In this document: piece by piece, positions 27,106 to 35,308 of the stretch
How positions within the stretch are numbered: the stretch's first letter is position 1
Layout: each line of letters starts with the position of its first letter
NCBI RefSeq assembly: GCF_003428335.1
Contig: NZ_CP031704.1
Span: 1,364,001-1,428,000 of the forward strand
Length of the DNA: 64,000 nt
Direction: 5' to 3'
Origin: Solimonas sp. K1W22B-7
GTDB lineage: Bacteria; Pseudomonadota; Gammaproteobacteria; Nevskiales; Nevskiaceae
The notes under the pieces: generated by a model
Databases searched by the model: none
What the model saw: the letters and a program-made list of their open reading frames with translations, nothing else
What the model was told of the DNA's origin: nothing
Position numbers and translations under genes: made by a program

Positions 27106-28632
27106 ATGCGTTCGCGAGCCCGGTCGGCGGCAGTCCTGTTGGCGGCCTTTCTCTGCGCCTGCGGCGGGGGCGGCAGCTCCGCCGACAGTGGCGGTGTCTC
27201 GGGTCCGGTGGGTGAGCCCGGCGTCGAATCCCTGGCCGCGATGCACTCCTACCTCGAAGTGATCCGCGGCTCCTCGCGCTTCGACGAATGCTTCGGCCCC
27301 GAAGCGCTGGCCAAGTGCGAGCGCGGCGCCCGCGCCGGCAGCGCCCTGTCCGACGCCGTCTACGACTGGGCCGAGGGCCAGTTCCGCGCCATACCCGGCC
27401 TCACCGCCGTGCAGCGCCAGAACTTCGGCTTCCCGGTGTTCCGTCTCAACAACTACAGCCTGGAAGTGACCGGCGCCGACGGCCAGACCGTGCCGGTGCC
27501 CGCCTTCCCCTGGTACTTCCAGGGCACCACGCCCGGGCAGGGCATCAGCGGCGACATCGTCTACGTCAACAAGGGCGCCGCGCTGGACCTGCTGGGCAAG
27601 AACCTCAGCGGCAAGATCGCCCTGCTGCGTATCAGCCTGGTGCTCAACGGCGAGTCCGGCAGCGCGCAGGACGTGCTCAAGACCCTGGCCGAGCGCGGCG
27701 CCATCGGCGCCATCGTCGCCACCGACGCCCCCGGCAACGAGATCGCCGCGCAGAACCGCGACGTCGCCACCTACGGCCTCGGCACGCTGCCCACCATGGT
27801 CATCGGCAAGCAGGCCGGCGCCGCCATCAGGGAGCAGGGCGTGCGCGCCCGCATGGTGGTGGACGCCAGCTACCGCGATGCCTCGAGCGGCCGCGAGAGC
27901 AACGTCGCCGCCCTGCTGCCGGGGCAAGACCCGAACAACATCGTCGTCGTCGGCACCCCGGTCAACGGCTGGTTCCTCAGCGCCGGCGAGCGCGGCCCCG
28001 GCGTCGGCATCCTGGTCTACCTGGCGCGCTACTTCGCCGAGAAGGCGCAGAAGGAAGGCCCGCTGCCGTACTCGATCTACTTCGTCGCCACCGGCGGCCA
28101 CCAGGTCTACGCCTTCGGCCTCAACCGCTTCATGTCCTGCATCCCCAAGGAAGAAACCGTGGCCTACGTGCACCTCGGCTCCGGCCTGGTCTACAAGGGT
28201 TACCGCGACGTGAGCGGCGAGCCGGTGGCCACCGGCGGCCTGTCGCAGGTGCGTACCCTGTCGGTGTCCGAGAACGCCATGCTCAGCGCCATCACGCGCC
28301 CCGCCTTCAACAACGCCGCGATCAAGCCCTTCTACCAGTTCCCGCCCTCCGTGCTCGCGCCGGGCGAGAACCAGGGTCCCTACGCCATGGGCATTCCCAG
28401 CGTCGGCATGAACGGCACCAACCAGTACTTCCACACCCGCGCCGACGACGAAAGCCAGGTCGTCACCGCCGCCCTGGGCCCCATGGCCGTCGCCTTCCGC
28501 AGCGTGGTCGAAGGCCTGCTGGAAACCAACGCCACCACGCTGCGCTCGAGCAACGCCGCCGCGGCCGCACTGGGCTCGCGCTATGACGCGCCGAACTGGA
28601 GTTGCGCGGCGCCGCTGGTGGGGCTGCAGTAG
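27106..28632 (+). CDS. Lipoprotein with PA domain and degenerate M28 peptidase fold
   Basis: 508 residues. A lipobox (LLAAFLCAC) indicates membrane anchoring. A protease-associated insert (about 140-260: VNKGAALDLLGKNLSGKIAL, LAERGAIGAIVA) sits before an M28-like domain. The metal-binding motifs are altered: where active members have a His/Asp pair it has VVGTPVNGW, the EE segment is replaced by VATGGHQVYAFG, and only NQYFHTRADD resembles the last ligand. It is probably a catalytically dead binding protein. The GAGGAG site before the ATG is good. Confidence 0.65.
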   Translation: MRSRARSAAVLLAAFLCACGGGGSSADSGGVSGPVGEPGVESLAAMHSYLEVIRGSSRFDECFGPEALAKCERGARAGSALSDAVYDWAEGQFRAIPGLTAVQRQNFGFPVFRLNNYSLEVTGADGQTVPVPAFPWYFQGTTPGQGISGDIVYVNKGAALDLLGKNLSGKIALLRISLVLNGESGSAQDVLKTLAERGAIGAIVATDAPGNEIAAQNRDVATYGLGTLPTMVIGKQAGAAIREQGVRARMVVDASYRDASSGRESNVAALLPGQDPNNIVVVGTPVNGWFLSAGERGPGVGILVYLARYFAEKAQKEGPLPYSIYFVATGGHQVYAFGLNRFMSCIPKEETVAYVHLGSGLVYKGYRDVSGEPVATGGLSQVRTLSVSENAMLSAITRPAFNNAAIKPFYQFPPSVLAPGENQGPYAMGIPSVGMNGTNQYFHTRADDESQVVTAALGPMAVAFRSVVEGLLETNATTLRSSNAAAAALGSRYDAPNWSCAAPLVGLQ

Positions 28633-28655
28633 TCCGCCGACAGGATCGAAACGAG

Positions 28656-28690
28656 CCCCTCCGCTGGCAACAGCAGAGGGGTTTCTTTTT
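28656..28690 (+). terminator. Rho-independent terminator
   Basis: CCCCTCCGCTG pairs with CAGCAGAGGGG around GCAA, followed by TTTCTTTTT. It ends the lipoprotein transcript. Confidence 0.88.
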
Positions 28691-28746
28691 GACCTGACGG
28701 TACCGTCAGTTTGCAACTCCTGAAGGCGGCATAGCAGCATCGGCCT

Positions 28747-28986
28747 GTAGGATGTGGTGAGCACAGCGAACCGCATCATTCGAGTCCAAGGCCTGCTGAA
28801 AATCCGTCGACAGAACTCGTAAATGACCGCGTATCGACGAGCAAGGGAAGGCGGCGGCATTCGAGCGTTCATCGCTTCGTGCGGGACGGCTGTTGCGATC
28901 CGACCTGGGCGGCGGAGCCATTCGTTCTGGGGATGGAAAGGGAGTAGTCGCGATTGATGCGGTTCGCTACGCTCACCACATCCTAC
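28747..28986 (+). mobile_element. Decayed, non-autonomous REP/RAYT element
   Basis: 240 bp bounded by inverted REP arms: GTAGGATGTGGTGAGCACAG... (28747-28782) and its complement (28951-28986). The interior is an internally deleted copy of the transposase unit found intact at 30275. This is MITE-like organisation. Confidence 0.8.
28823..28947 (+). pseudogene. Internally deleted REP-associated transposase
   Basis: The first about 35 bases match the start of the intact transposase (ATGACCGCGTATCGACGAGC) and the last about 90 match its end through the TAG. Roughly 400 bases between are missing, and the joint falls in a GCGG/CATT microhomology. The remaining length is not a multiple of three, so it is broken. 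Confidence 0.82.
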
Positions 28987-29008
28987 CGAGTTGATTGATG
29001 ATCCTCAT

Positions 29009-29821
29009 ATGCGCGTAGCAGATATCCTGCGGTTGCTTGATTCCCGAATCGATCCAGGCAAGACAAAGGTGCATCTCGCCAGCTGGAACGGCCGGGAGAA
29101 TCCGCTGGACGTCTATCTGGCGGGAAATTTCTATGAGTGGCAGCGTTGGCAGACTCGTCGAAACTTCGAGCGCCCCTTCGTTCTCTCGCTCATCGCGTTG
29201 CCGGAAACGAATTGCTGGCTCTTTGCCGGAGTCCATGTCTCAAGCGGATGTGTACTTCCGGAGGGTGAGGAGTGTTACTACTACAACCTCGAAGAGCTTC
29301 CGTCATGCTCCGAACTCAACGGCCGTCTCATTGCTCAGTTCAAGCGGCCGGGGCGTCAGTCATATCTCAATGCCGACAACTGGGTGGAGCAGATTATCCT
29401 TGGACATATCCTGCCCAAGAAGATGACGATCGCACATTTCCCTGGATTCAAGTCGGTTGACCTCAGCAAGGCGGAACTGGAGGTCATCGTGCAGCAGAAC
29501 CTGGAATCCTGGCGAACCGCACTGTCCAATGTGGCGGGTGTCTACCTGATATCCGATACGTCCTCTGGACAGCTGTACGTCGGCAGCGCAACGGGTGAGG
29601 GTGGCATCTGGCAGCGATGGTGCCAATATGCGGTCGGGCATGGAGGAAACGTCGAACTGAAAGCGCTCTTCGATGAGTATGGGCCCGGCCGCGCCAGTGC
29701 TTTCCGGTTCTCGGTCCTTGAAATTGCCGACACCCACGCGAGCGACGAGGAAATCATCGGCAGGGAAAGCCATTGGAAGAAAGTGCTGCTGTCGAGGGCA
29801 CACGGCCTGAATGGGAACTGA
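29009..29821 (+). CDS. GIY-YIG nuclease-domain protein
   Basis: 270 residues. The C-terminal third carries a GIY-YIG fold: AGVYLISDTSSGQLYVGSA (GVY...YVG), an arginine region (IWQRWCQYAVGHGGN), and a glutamate with late motif (IIGRESHWKKVLLSRAHGLN). The N-terminal 170 residues are unassigned. Its moderate GC, below that of its neighbours, and its place between two RAYT elements suggest a transferred gene, perhaps a defence nuclease. The start is uncertain: ATG 29009 is used, but a TTG at 28991 is also open. Confidence 0.75.
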   Translation: MRVADILRLLDSRIDPGKTKVHLASWNGRENPLDVYLAGNFYEWQRWQTRRNFERPFVLSLIALPETNCWLFAGVHVSSGCVLPEGEECYYYNLEELPSCSELNGRLIAQFKRPGRQSYLNADNWVEQIILGHILPKKMTIAHFPGFKSVDLSKAELEVIVQQNLESWRTALSNVAGVYLISDTSSGQLYVGSATGEGGIWQRWCQYAVGHGGNVELKALFDEYGPGRASAFRFSVLEIADTHASDEEIIGRESHWKKVLLSRAHGLNGN

Positions 29822-29869
29822 AAAAAGCAACCATGCGCGAGCGCAGATGTCGTGTATCAGGAGAATCCC

Positions 29870-30208
29870 GTGAGTAGTCCCGATACTCCGCAGGAAAAGA
29901 AGCGGCTCAGCTACCTCAAAGATCGCCGCAATGTCTACGGTGAAAGGGGAGCCAACTCCCGGCATGCGATACGGCGCAGCAAGGATCTGCTGGAGCGCAG
30001 CAGGCGTCACGGGCAAAACCAGATGCTGCATGGAGTCCTCGGCGCAGGTGACGAAGCGCAGGTGGTATCGGTGGAAAACGCCGTCAGGTCGTCGCCCTTG
30101 GCGAAGATGAAATTCCACAAGATGCGGGACGAGGCCCTTGGCAAGGTCGTTCCGGAAAAACTTGCTTATCGCGAGCGCAAGGGCATGGGCAGGAAGAAAG
30201 GGCCGTAG
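29870..30208 (+). CDS. Hypothetical basic protein
   Basis: 112 residues from a GTG with AGGAG upstream. Very rich in Arg/Lys (KKRLSYLKDRRNVYGERGAN, RRSKDLLERSRRHGQ, ERKGMGRKKGP) with no membrane segment, so nucleic-acid binding is plausible. It starts 48 bases after the GIY-YIG gene and may be its partner. No family is recognised. Confidence 0.5.
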   Translation: MSSPDTPQEKKRLSYLKDRRNVYGERGANSRHAIRRSKDLLERSRRHGQNQMLHGVLGAGDEAQVVSVENAVRSSPLAKMKFHKMRDEALGKVVPEKLAYRERKGMGRKKGP

Positions 30209-30274
30209 GGCAGGAAAGCGTAGCGCATCATTCGAGTCCAACACCTGCTGAAAATCCACCGACAGAACTCGTAA

Positions 30275-30802
30275 ATGACCGCGTATCGACGAGCCAAGGA
30301 AGCCGGCGGTTGCTACTTCTTCACCGTCGCGCTTGCCGAAAGGCGGTCAGCTCTGTTGACGGTGCACATAGACCACCTCCGCGACTGCTTCCGCATGGTG
30401 CGGCAACGGCATCCCTTCGAGATGGAGGCGGTTGTGATCCTGCCCGACCATCTGCATTGCATCTGGACTTTGCCAGAGGGGGATGCTGATTTTGGAACGC
30501 GTTGGTCACTGATCAAATCCGGTTTTTCCCGCGGCATCGATGGTGGCGAGCATCGCCGCGAGAGCCGGATCAAGCGTGGTGAACGTGGCATCTGGCAGCG
30601 CCGCTTCTGGGAACACCTGATCCGGGACGAGAATGACTTCCGCAATCACGTGGACTACATCCATATCAACCCGGTGAAACATGGCCACGTCCGCCGCGCC
30701 ATCGACTGGCCGCATTCGAGCATTCATCGCTTCCTGCGGGACGGCCGTTGCGATCCGGGATGGGCGGCGGAGCCGTTCGTTCTGGGGATGGAACGGGAGT
30801 AG
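30275..30802 (+). CDS. REP-associated tyrosine transposase (RAYT)
   Basis: 175 residues, IS200/Y1-like HUH superfamily. The HUH motif is in LPDHLHCIW (His59, His61), and the catalytic tyrosine is in HVDYIHINPVKHG (Tyr128). RAYTs nick single-stranded REP hairpins and are thought to spread REP sequences. The gene is intact and followed directly by a REP pair, so it is probably the source of the REP elements nearby. A partial left REP lies at about 30215-30240. Confidence 0.93.
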   Translation: MTAYRRAKEAGGCYFFTVALAERRSALLTVHIDHLRDCFRMVRQRHPFEMEAVVILPDHLHCIWTLPEGDADFGTRWSLIKSGFSRGIDGGEHRRESRIKRGERGIWQRRFWEHLIRDENDFRNHVDYIHINPVKHGHVRRAIDWPHSSIHRFLRDGRCDPGWAAEPFVLGMERE

Positions 30803-30805
30803 TCG

Positions 30806-30902
30806 CGAATGATGCGGTTCGCTGCGCTCACCACATCCTACGGGCTCACCACATCTTACAGGGCCCGTAGGATGTGGTGAGCGCAGCGAACCGCATCATT
30901 CG
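30806..30902. repeat. REP inverted pair (REPIN-like)
   Basis: Two perfectly complementary 39-base arms (30806-30844 and 30864-30902) around a 19-base centre that itself carries a partial third copy (CTCACCACATCTTACAGGG). The arms match the REP flanks of the decayed element at 28747-28986. Confidence 0.9.
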
Positions 30903-30942
30903 AGTCAGGGCAAACGGCTGCATGTTTGCCCACACACCTGGT

Positions 30943-33075
30943 TCACACCGCGATTTCCCCGCCATCCTCGCGCGTGATCACGATCGTCGCCGAGCGCGGG
31001 CGGCGGTCGCTGGCGCCGGCTACGGTGGCGTCGCCGCTGGCGGCGGGCCAGTGGGAGGAGGGTGCAGCGGTTTCGCCGTTCTCGCCCGGGTGCTGGATGT
31101 TGACGAACAGCGCGCGCCGGTCCGGCGTCATCGCAAGGCCGGTGATCTCGGCTTCCATCGGGCCGACCAGGAAGCGGCGCAGGTTGTCCGGCGTGGCCTT
31201 GCGGCCGCGTATCGTGATCACCTTGCTCTCGCTGCTGTTCTCCACCATCACCGCGCCGCCATCACCCTGCGTGCCCGGTACCGCGGCCAGCAGCATGCAG
31301 TTGGTATGGTCGAGGTAGGCGGCGTCGTCGGTCTCGATCCACAGCAGGCCCGCGGGGTCGAACCACAGGCCGTCGGGGCTGCTCAGGTCGTTGTCGTCGG
31401 TCAGGCCGGAGAGGTTGACGGAAGCCGGCGCGCCGGCCTCGGCGCCGAACAGGTAGACGTCCCAGTGAAAGCGGGTGGCGGCCGGGTCGTCGCCCTGTTC
31501 GCGCCAGCGGACGATATGGCCGTTGACGTTGCCCTTGTTCTCGGTGGTGCTGCCGTCGGCCTTGGTGAACGTGTCGGTGTAGCTGCGCGGGTTGGCGGCG
31601 TCCACGTCTTCGGGCGTGCGGCGCGAGTTGTTGGTGAGCGTGAAGTAGACCTCGCCGGTGGCGGGGTCCACGGCACCCCATTCCGGACGGTCCATGCGCG
31701 TGGCGCCGACCGCATCGGCGGCCAGGCGCGTGTGCACCAGCACGTCGGCCTGGCTGCTGAAGGGGTAGACCTCGCTGGTCTCGGTCAGGCCGTTCTCGCC
31801 GTGGCGCAGCGGCAGCCACTGGCCGCTGCCGTCGGCACCGAAGCGCGCGACGTAGAGCGTGCCGTTGGCGAGGTGGGCGCTGCCGGCGAGGCCACGCAGC
31901 GAGGGGTCGTAGGGCAGGTCGGAGACGAACTTGTAGATGTATTCGAAGCGCGAGTCGTCGCCCATGTAGAACACCACCGGCTTGCCGGCGCGCAGCGGGG
32001 CCGGCACGCAGCCTTCGTGCGAGAAGCGGCCCATCGCGGTGTGCTTGCGCGGGGCGGCCGCAGGATCGAAGGGATCGATCTCGACGATCCAGCCGAACAG
32101 GTTGGGCTCGTTGCGGAAATCCGCCGCCGCCGAGGCGCCGTCGGCGCTGCAGTCGAAGCGTTCGGTGAGATCGCCCGCCACCGTGTCCCAGCCGCGGTAG
32201 TTGTCGCCCTGCGAGTCCGGGGCGATGGCGTAGCGTGCCAGTGCGGTGTTTTCGGCGGCGCTGCGCTGCGCCTCGTCGGCGCCGCGGTGGAAGTAGGTGT
32301 TCCAGTTTTCTTCGCAGGTGAGGTAGGTGCCCCAGGGCGTGTGGCCGTTGGAGCAGTTGTTGAGCGTGCCGTAGGCCCGCGTGCCGCCCTCCGAGAGCTT
32401 CGTCGCCAGCATCGCGTCGCCGGCGGCCGGGCCGTCCAGGTCCATCGGCGTCAGCAGGGTGATGCGGCGGTTGAGCGGCGATGCGCGGTCCAGCTCATGG
32501 CTGCTGTCCGCATTGCGGCGGATGGCGATGACGCTGACGCCGTGGGCCTGCATCTCGCGGCGCACTTCCCCGGCCGGGCGGGTGCCTTCTTCGTCGCGGG
32601 TCGGGCCGGCCGGATGCAGGTAGGCGTCGGTGGTGTTCTCGTGGTTGAGGCAGAGGATGCCCTGCTCCGAAGCGGACGGATCCCAGCTTCCGCCGGCCGA
32701 CAGGCCGAAGAAGTACATGCCGTCATGGTGGTCGCCAGAGCGCTGGTCGAAATCGGTTTCCGCGCCCTGGTTGCCGTAGGCGGCCTGGCCTTCGTGGATG
32801 GGATCGCCGAGCGCGTACAGCACCTGGGCACGGTAGCCGGCGGGGACATGCACCAGATCGTCCATCGACTTGGGCACGGCCTGGAAGCCCAGCTTCTGCT
32901 GCGTGCCCGCACGCGGGTTCCTGGGATCGCTGCGGTCGCAGGCGGAAAGGGCGAAGAGCCCGGTGATCGCGGCGCCGCCATAGACGCCGGCAGCGACGAA
33001 ATCACGCCGCGACAGGCGCTGGCCAAGAATGTCGGTGAATGCAGCCGAGCCGGCCTTCGAAGACGTGTCCATCAT
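30943..33075 (-). CDS. phoX: PhoX-family alkaline phosphatase
   Basis: 710 residues. A Tat signal (LSRRDFVAAGVYGGAAI) sends it folded to the periplasm. The PhoX (DUF839) pattern continues with ILCLNHENT, YGTLNNCSNGHTPWGTYLTCEENW, RFSHEGC, GDDSRFEYIYKFVS and a closing FVNIQHPGE. PhoX is a Ca/Fe-dependent phosphomonoesterase that scavenges phosphate. No Pho box is obvious in the 160 bases upstream. It stands alone; the REP pair lies about 40 bases past its stop. Confidence 0.93.
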   Translation of the reverse strand: MMDTSSKAGSAAFTDILGQRLSRRDFVAAGVYGGAAITGLFALSACDRSDPRNPRAGTQQKLGFQAVPKSMDDLVHVPAGYRAQVLYALGDPIHEGQAAYGNQGAETDFDQRSGDHHDGMYFFGLSAGGSWDPSASEQGILCLNHENTTDAYLHPAGPTRDEEGTRPAGEVRREMQAHGVSVIAIRRNADSSHELDRASPLNRRITLLTPMDLDGPAAGDAMLATKLSEGGTRAYGTLNNCSNGHTPWGTYLTCEENWNTYFHRGADEAQRSAAENTALARYAIAPDSQGDNYRGWDTVAGDLTERFDCSADGASAAADFRNEPNLFGWIVEIDPFDPAAAPRKHTAMGRFSHEGCVPAPLRAGKPVVFYMGDDSRFEYIYKFVSDLPYDPSLRGLAGSAHLANGTLYVARFGADGSGQWLPLRHGENGLTETSEVYPFSSQADVLVHTRLAADAVGATRMDRPEWGAVDPATGEVYFTLTNNSRRTPEDVDAANPRSYTDTFTKADGSTTENKGNVNGHIVRWREQGDDPAATRFHWDVYLFGAEAGAPASVNLSGLTDDNDLSSPDGLWFDPAGLLWIETDDAAYLDHTNCMLLAAVPGTQGDGGAVMVENSSESKVITIRGRKATPDNLRRFLVGPMEAEITGLAMTPDRRALFVNIQHPGENGETAAPSSHWPAASGDATVAGASDRRPRSATIVITREDGGEIAV

Positions 33076-33237
33076 TTCCCCTGGTTGCCGGCGGCATCGA
33101 TGTGCCGGCTCTCTTGATCAAACCGGAAAGATTGGGGGTGATTTGTAAACCCTTGATGACGAAACGCGCATCGATGACGCACTGGGCCGAATTTACTAGG
33201 ATGAGACATCCTTGCGCCCGATGGCTCGCCCAATGAA

Positions 33238-33269
33238 AAGCCCGGCTTCGGTGACCGAAGCCGGGCTTC
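33238..33269 (-). terminator. Terminator after the first esterase
   Basis: AAGCCCGGCTTCGGT/ACCGAAGCCGGGCTT perfect hairpin, 15 bases past the esterase stop, with a T-rich stretch on the minus strand. Confidence 0.8.
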
Positions 33270-33284
33270 TTGTTTGCTGTCCGC

Positions 33285-34190
33285 TCAGTGCTGCTGGAAG
33301 AACTGCACGACCTTCTGCGAAGCGTTGTAGTCGCGCGTGCCCTTGCCCAGCAGCCGCGGCAGCAGTTCCTTGCCGCCGGCCCACTGGTGGCCCATGCCTT
33401 CCACGCCGCAGAGCTTCACTTCTGCGTTGCCGGCGCAGCCGCGGCGGACGACGCAGTCGGCGGAGCCGTCCTGCTGGCTGTCTTCCTTGGCGGCGCACTG
33501 GTTGCGCGAGGCCAGCTTGGCAAAGATGTCGCGTACCGGCGGGCGGTAGTTGCCTTCGAAGTCGCCGCCGTTCCAGGGGATGCGCGGGTCGGCGCGGCCC
33601 TGGATCAGCAGGGCGGCGATGGGCTTCTTGCCGCTGCAGTTCGGCACCATGATGCCGCCCGAGGCGGCGGCGATGGCCTTGAACAGGTCGGGGGCGTCGC
33701 AGGCCACGCGGTGCACCATCATGGCACCGTTGGAGAAGCCGGTGCCGTAGACGCGGCTGGTGTCGATCGGCGTGCGGCGGCCGATGTCGGCCACCATCGC
33801 GCGCAGGAAGCCGACGTCGTCCACGCTCTTCTTCAGCGCGGGGCCGCAGCAGCTGCCCGCGTTCCAGGAGCGGCCGACGCCGTCGGGATAGGCGACGGCG
33901 AAGCCGGCGTTGCCGCCGACGAGGTCGAAGCCGGTCAGCTCTTCCATGTTCTTGCCGGTGCCGAAGCCGCCGTGCAGCGCGACGATCAGCGGGCGCGATT
34001 GGTTGCCGCCGCCGGAGGGCACGTAGAGCCGGTAGCTGCGCTCAATGCCCTGGTATTCCATTTCGTACTCCTGCGAGCCGGCCGCCTGGGCCGAGGACAG
34101 GGCGCCGCCGGTATCGACGCAGGCGGCGGTCAGCGCGAGCAGGCCGATGGCCAGGCTGCGCAGGGGGCGGGAGAAACGCGAGAGGACCAT
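33285..34190 (-). CDS. Secreted esterase of the LpqC/PHB-depolymerase type (copy 1)
   Basis: 301 residues, alpha/beta hydrolase. A signal segment with a possible lipobox (LLALTAAC, Cys24) is followed by RPLIVALHGGFGTGK (oxyanion region), nucleophile Ser153 in GTGFSNGAMM, Asp201 in QGRADPRIPW and the final His in GMGHQWAGG. Family members hydrolyse poly-hydroxyalkanoates or feruloyl esters; the substrate here is unknown. It is a tandem duplicate of the gene at 34356. Confidence 0.9.
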   Translation of the reverse strand: MVLSRFSRPLRSLAIGLLALTAACVDTGGALSSAQAAGSQEYEMEYQGIERSYRLYVPSGGGNQSRPLIVALHGGFGTGKNMEELTGFDLVGGNAGFAVAYPDGVGRSWNAGSCCGPALKKSVDDVGFLRAMVADIGRRTPIDTSRVYGTGFSNGAMMVHRVACDAPDLFKAIAAASGGIMVPNCSGKKPIAALLIQGRADPRIPWNGGDFEGNYRPPVRDIFAKLASRNQCAAKEDSQQDGSADCVVRRGCAGNAEVKLCGVEGMGHQWAGGKELLPRLLGKGTRDYNASQKVVQFFQQH

Positions 34191-34310
34191 GGAACCACTC
34201 CTTGTTCTGATGTCGGCAATCTAGCGCAGCGAACCTGAATGCAGAGCGTACGCTCTGCCGAAGTTACGCTCCAGGCATGGGCTGCACAACCGGGGTTCCG
34301 CGATCAATGA

Positions 34311-34343
34311 AAAACCCGGCCTCGCCTGGCGAAGCCGGGCTTT
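34311..34343 (-). terminator. Terminator after the second esterase
   Basis: AAAACCCGGC...GCCGGGCTTT hairpin 12 bases past the stop. It resembles the terminator of the sister gene, consistent with duplication of the whole unit. Confidence 0.7.
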
Positions 34344-34355
34344 CCCACCGGGGCC

Positions 34356-35261
34356 TCAGTGCGCCTGGAAGAACTGCACGATCCGCAGCGAGGCGCCGTA
34401 GTCGCGCGTGCCCTTGCCGAGCAGCAGCGGCGTGATTTCCTTGGCGCCGGCCCACTGGTGTCCCATGGTTTCGATGCCGCAGAGCCAGACCTCGGCGCCG
34501 CCGGGGCAGCTGCGGCGGGCGATGCAGCTGGCGGAGCCGTCCTGCTGGGTGGTTTCCTGGGGCGCGCACAGGTTGCGGGCAGCGAGCTTGCTGAACACCT
34601 CTTTTACCGGCGGGCGGTAGCTGCCATCGACGCTGCCGCCGTCCCAGGGAATGCGGTTGTCGGCGCGGCCCTGGATCAGCAGGGCGGGGATGGGCTTCTT
34701 GGCGCCGCAGTTCGGCAGCATGATGCCGCCGGAGCCTGCGGCGATGGCGCGGAACAGGTCGGGGGCGTCGCAGGCCACGCGGTGCACCATCATCGCGCCG
34801 TTGGAGAAGCCGGTGCCGTAGACGCGGGTCGGGTTGATCGGCGTGCGCTTGGCGATGTCGGCGATCACGGCGGCCAGAAAGCCGATGTCATTGACGCCGT
34901 TCTTCATCGACGGGTTGCAGCAGGTGCCGGCGTTCCAGGAGCGGCCCAGTCCGTCGGGGTAGGCGACGGCGAAGCCGGCCTGGCCGCCGATGAGGTCGAG
35001 GCCGGTCAGTTCCTCCATGTCCTTGCCGGTACCGTAGCCGCCATGCAGTGCCAGGATCAGCGGTCGCGGTTGCGTGCTGGCGCCATCCGGCACATAGAGG
35101 CGGTAAGTGCGCTGCGCCCCCTGGAAGCTGATCGTGTAGTCCTTCGCTTCGGCGGCCTGGGCCGTGGCGATGCTGCCCAGCGTAGCGACACAGGCGGCGA
35201 ACGTGGCGAAAAGGGCAAGGCCCAGCCTGCGAAGCGGGCGGCACTGGCGTGAGGCGGACAT
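34356..35261 (-). CDS. Secreted esterase of the LpqC/PHB-depolymerase type (copy 2)
   Basis: 301 residues, the same length and layout as copy 1: signal peptide (cleavage near TAQAAEA), LHGGYGTGKDMEELTG, nucleophile GTGFSNGAMM, Asp in QGRADNRIPW and His in TMGHQWAG. Six cysteines are conserved between the copies (NAGTCCNPS, VACDAPD, LPNCG). It differs in lacking a clear lipobox, so one copy may be anchored and the other soluble. The start at 35261 is chosen to place the signal peptide first; a longer frame would overlap the CoA-transferase. Confidence 0.9.
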   Translation of the reverse strand: MSASRQCRPLRRLGLALFATFAACVATLGSIATAQAAEAKDYTISFQGAQRTYRLYVPDGASTQPRPLILALHGGYGTGKDMEELTGLDLIGGQAGFAVAYPDGLGRSWNAGTCCNPSMKNGVNDIGFLAAVIADIAKRTPINPTRVYGTGFSNGAMMVHRVACDAPDLFRAIAAGSGGIMLPNCGAKKPIPALLIQGRADNRIPWDGGSVDGSYRPPVKEVFSKLAARNLCAPQETTQQDGSASCIARRSCPGGAEVWLCGIETMGHQWAGAKEITPLLLGKGTRDYGASLRIVQFFQAH

Positions 35262-35308
35262 GGGCAGCTCCTGGTTCGGGGCTACTGCGGGCGCTACTGC
35301 AGCGAAGC

